Of a stretch of DNA of 64,000 nucleotides, positions 62,006 to 64,000 are shown piece by piece. Under the pieces are notes generated by a model. That model worked only from the letters and a program-made list of their open reading frames with translations, was not told the origin of the DNA and ran no database searches. Location: positions 33,459-97,458 of the forward strand of contig NZ_RJKR01000006.1 of assembly GCF_003752025.1 (NCBI RefSeq), written 5' to 3'. The stretch's first letter is position 1. Every line of letters begins with the position of its first letter. Both the position numbers and the translations under genes were made by a program. Origin of the DNA: Curtobacterium sp. PhB115. GTDB lineage: Bacteria > Actinomycetota > Actinomycetes > Actinomycetales > Microbacteriaceae.

Positions 62006-62413
62006 ATGGCATACAACGTCGACAAGTCCGACGCCCAGTGGCGCGAGGAGCTCTCCCCGGACCAGTACGCCGTCCTCCGTCAGGCGGGGACCGAGCGTCC
62101 GTGGACCGGTGAACTCCTCGACGAGGAGCGGGCCGGCGTCTACACGTGTGCGGCCTGCAACGCGGAGCTGTTCAAGAGCGGCACGAAGTTCGACTCCGGC
62201 TGCGGCTGGCCGTCGTTCTACGAGTCCGTGAACCCCGACGCGGTGCAGCTGATCGAGGACAACTCGCTCGGCATGGCCCGCACCGAGGTCCGGTGCGCGA
62301 ACTGCGGTTCGCACCTGGGCCACGTGTTCCCCGACGGGTTCGGCACCCCCACCGGTGACCGGTACTGCATGAACTCGATCTCGCTGAACTTCGCGGAGAA
62401 GTCCGCCGAGTGA
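62006..62413 (+). CDS. msrB: peptide methionine (R)-sulfoxide reductase
   Basis: A 135-aa MsrB. Zinc ligands are Cys48/Cys51 and Cys97/Cys100. The catalytic Cys121 is in GDRYCMNS, and CGWPSFYESV binds substrate. It repairs oxidised methionine using thioredoxin. The recycling Cys of many MsrB proteins is not obvious. AGGAGG precedes ATG 62006. Divergent from the GNAT gene. Confidence 0.96.
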   Translation: MAYNVDKSDAQWREELSPDQYAVLRQAGTERPWTGELLDEERAGVYTCAACNAELFKSGTKFDSGCGWPSFYESVNPDAVQLIEDNSLGMARTEVRCANCGSHLGHVFPDGFGTPTGDRYCMNSISLNFAEKSAE

Positions 62414-62450
62414 GCCCCCGGCGCCCTCACCGGTAAGATGAGCGGCGTCA

Positions 62451-62523
62451 GCCAGCATGGCGCAATTGGTAGCGCACCGTACTTGTAATACGGGGGTTGC
62501 GGGTTCGAGTCCCGCTGCTGGCC
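62451..62523 (+). tRNA. tRNA-Thr, anticodon TGT
   Basis: Acceptor GCCAGCA / TGCTGGC, D-arm TGGCGCAATTGGTAGCGCA, anticodon stem CCGTA/TACGG with loop CTTGTAA, and T-arm GCGGGTTCGAGTCCCGC. CCA is encoded at 62524-62526. A perfect terminator hairpin follows. Confidence 0.95.
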
Positions 62524-62534
62524 CCAGACCGGAG

Positions 62535-62568
62535 CGAAGCCCCGGGCGATCACTCGCCCGGGGCTTCG
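62535..62568. terminator. terminator hairpin after tRNA-Thr
   Basis: A perfect 15-bp stem CGAAGCCCCGGGCGA / complement with a 4-nt TCAC loop, 9 bp after the encoded CCA. Confidence 0.85.
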
Positions 62569-62748
62569 GCACGTCGGAACACGGATCAGGGGGCGTTCCG
62601 CCGCGCTGGACGCGGTAACCAGCCGGTCGTGCGAAGAGGATGACACCTCACCGACCCGCTCGTCCACATCCGGACCCCACATCGGCGGGAATCCGCACGA
62701 ACGTGCACCCGCGTCCGCGTGGGACGGATGTCAGGTTGCGCCTCGCGT

Positions 62749-63780
62749 TCAGCGTCCGCCGGTGATCTTCCGCTCGCGCTGCGCGACACCGGCGGTGCCG
62801 TACGGGTAGTCGTCGATGCGCGGAGCGCTCGCGTCGGTCAGCTGCGCGAGTTCCGCGTCGGTCAGCACCAGGTCCGCCGCACCGAGGTTGTCCTCGAGCT
62901 GGGACACCGTCCGGGCGCCGAGGATCACGCTCGTCACGGCCGGCCGGGCGAGCAGCCAGGCGAGGGCGACCTGCGACCGCGAGGCACCGTGCGCGTCGGC
63001 GACCGCGGAGACCGCGTCGAGGACAGCCCAGGTGCGCTCGTCGCCGTTCCGCGCTTCCCACGCCTCCATGCCGCGCGCCGGGTTCTCACCGAGGCGGGTG
63101 GAGCCGGTGGGCGCCTCGTCGCGCTGGTACTTGCCGGACAGCCAGCCGCCGGCCAGGGGCGACCAGGGCAGCAGGCCGATGCCCGCGTCGAGGCAGGCGG
63201 GCACGATCTCGTGCTCGATGTCGCGGACGAGCAGGTTGTACTGCGGCTGCAGGGTGACCGGCGGCGCCCAGCCGTGCGCCTTCGCCTCGTACACGGCCTT
63301 CGTGACCTGGTAGCCGAGGTAGTTCGAGAATCCGTACGAGCCGATCTTGCCGGCGGACACGGCGTCGTCGAGGAACCGGAGGGTCTCGTCGATCGGGGTC
63401 AGGGCGTCCCACGCGTGCATCTGGTACAGGTCGATGTGGTCGACGCCGAGCCGTTCGAGCGAGGCGTCGAGCGCGACGCGGAGGTGGCGGCGGGACAAGC
63501 CGAGGTCGTTCGGGCCGTCGCCCTGCGGGAAGCGGCCCTTGGTGGCGAGGACGACCTGCTGCGCCTCGGTGGGGTGTGCCGCGAGCCAGCGCCCGATGAT
63601 CCGCTCGGACTCGTTGCCCGAGTAGACGTCTGCCGTGTCGATCAGGGTGCCGCCGGCCGCGACGAACGTGTCGACGATGGTGTGGGAGGTGGGTTCGTCG
63701 GCTTCGCTGCCGAACGTCATGGTGCCGAGGGTCAGCGTCGACACCGATGTCCCGCTGTTGCCGAGGAGTCTGTAGTCCAT
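62749..63780 (-). CDS. aldo/keto reductase
   Basis: A 343-aa AKR of the Tas/YghZ-like group. The motifs are MDYRLLGNSGTSVSTLTLGTMTFG, LIDTADVYSGNESERIIG (Asp, Tyr), VLATKGRF (Lys), LYQMHAWD (His), LLPWSPLAGGWLSGKY and the cofactor loop TSVILGARTVSQLEDNL. It probably reduces aldehydes or ketones with NADPH; substrate unknown. Start ATG 63780 fits the family N-terminus. Isolated unit. The 180 bp between it and the tRNA terminator hold no gene I can see. Confidence 0.92.
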   Translation of the reverse strand: MDYRLLGNSGTSVSTLTLGTMTFGSEADEPTSHTIVDTFVAAGGTLIDTADVYSGNESERIIGRWLAAHPTEAQQVVLATKGRFPQGDGPNDLGLSRRHLRVALDASLERLGVDHIDLYQMHAWDALTPIDETLRFLDDAVSAGKIGSYGFSNYLGYQVTKAVYEAKAHGWAPPVTLQPQYNLLVRDIEHEIVPACLDAGIGLLPWSPLAGGWLSGKYQRDEAPTGSTRLGENPARGMEAWEARNGDERTWAVLDAVSAVADAHGASRSQVALAWLLARPAVTSVILGARTVSQLEDNLGAADLVLTDAELAQLTDASAPRIDDYPYGTAGVAQRERKITGGR

Positions 63781-63861
63781 GGCCGGGACGGTACGCGGGG
63801 TGTCGCGGGACATCGAAGCCCTGCGAGTACCCCTCAGCGCGACGAGGACAGCGTCGCTCCG

Positions 63862-64000
63862 GTCACCGCGTGGCTCAGCCCCGCAGGAACGCGATCGCCG
63901 CTTCGCGGAACGCCCGCGACGTCGGTGCGCAGAACGGTGTCACCGCGTGGTTCAGCCCCGCAGGAACGCGATCGCCGCTTCGCGGAACGCCCGCGACGTC
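63862..64000. repeat. 62-bp direct repeat with 77-bp period at the window end
   Basis: 63862-63923 and 63939-64000 are identical except for one base (C/T). The second copy carries the 3' end of the following minus-strand gene; the first is a duplicate of that end including the stop codon. The second copy may extend beyond the window. Confidence 0.92.
63952..64000 (-). CDS. C-terminal end of a gene cut by the window edge
   Basis: The minus-strand frame ends TSRAFREAAIAFLRG then TGA (63952-63954). An amphipathic last helix of this kind is common in alpha/beta hydrolases, but 15 residues are too few to assign a family. The same end is duplicated 77 bp downstream (63862-63923). Confidence 0.5.
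   Translation of the reverse strand, partial: TSRAFREAAIAFLRG

Overview
This is a high-G+C actinobacterial chromosome segment. Gene content and order point to the family Microbacteriaceae, and a Curtobacterium-like genome is the best guess. The clues are a groL without an adjacent groES, a DUF3027 gene beside an extended cold-shock protein, a DUF3263/LytR_C pair, an XPB-type helicase next to a helicase-associated protein, a DtxR-type repressor, and many TAnnnT boxes only 6-9 nt before start codons (leaderless mRNAs). No similarity search was run. Family names come from motifs read by eye.

Layout. 1-4.3 kb (minus): a CDP-alcohol phosphatidyltransferase cut by the window edge, a 99-aa protein and a very large helicase-like protein whose two ATPase motifs are degenerate. 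4.4-12 kb: mixed metabolic genes (CitE-like lyase, FAD monooxygenase, aldo/keto reductase, quinone reductase) and a TetR/MFS efflux pair with two clear operators. 12.1-14.6 kb: a polar amino-acid ABC transporter. 14.7-18.4 kb: an unusual three-gene operon of an S-adenosylhomocysteine-hydrolase-like protein, a nucleoside-deaminase-like amidohydrolase and a DUF985 cupin.

18.8-30 kb is the metabolic centrepiece: two gene groups that together encode uptake of an L-fucose-containing sugar, alpha-L-fucosidase, mutarotase and the complete non-phosphorylating route (fucose dehydrogenase, fuconolactonase, fuconate dehydratase, 2-keto-3-deoxyfuconate dehydrogenase, FAH-type hydrolase), with a FadR-type regulator. 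A shared ACATC-N-GATGT box lies in or next to the promoters of both groups.

30-39 kb holds drug-efflux systems (TetR/DHA2 MFS, MarR/MATE), NAD synthetase, a CopC-like protein and a decayed serine-hydrolase remnant. 39.8-47.7 kb holds argG, tRNA-Arg(CCT), an epoxide hydrolase, a CPBP protease, an HNH nuclease, an NlpC/P60 hydrolase, a DtxR repressor and serC. 47.8-55.4 kb holds information-processing and envelope genes: DUF3027, cold-shock protein, XPB helicase and an OmpR/histidine-kinase pair. 55.4-64 kb holds a DUF559 gene between inverted repeats, groL under a double CIRCE operator, cspA, LytR_C/DUF3263, DUF2332, GNAT, msrB, tRNA-Thr(TGT) and an aldo/keto reductase.

The intergenic DNA is notable. 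At least four families of long inverted repeats recur, the commonest with GGAGGCGCGG arms around a GGGCCC-like centre. Several short tandem arrays (8-13 bp units) sit at gene ends, two of them running through stop codons. No phage, transposase or CRISPR array was seen.
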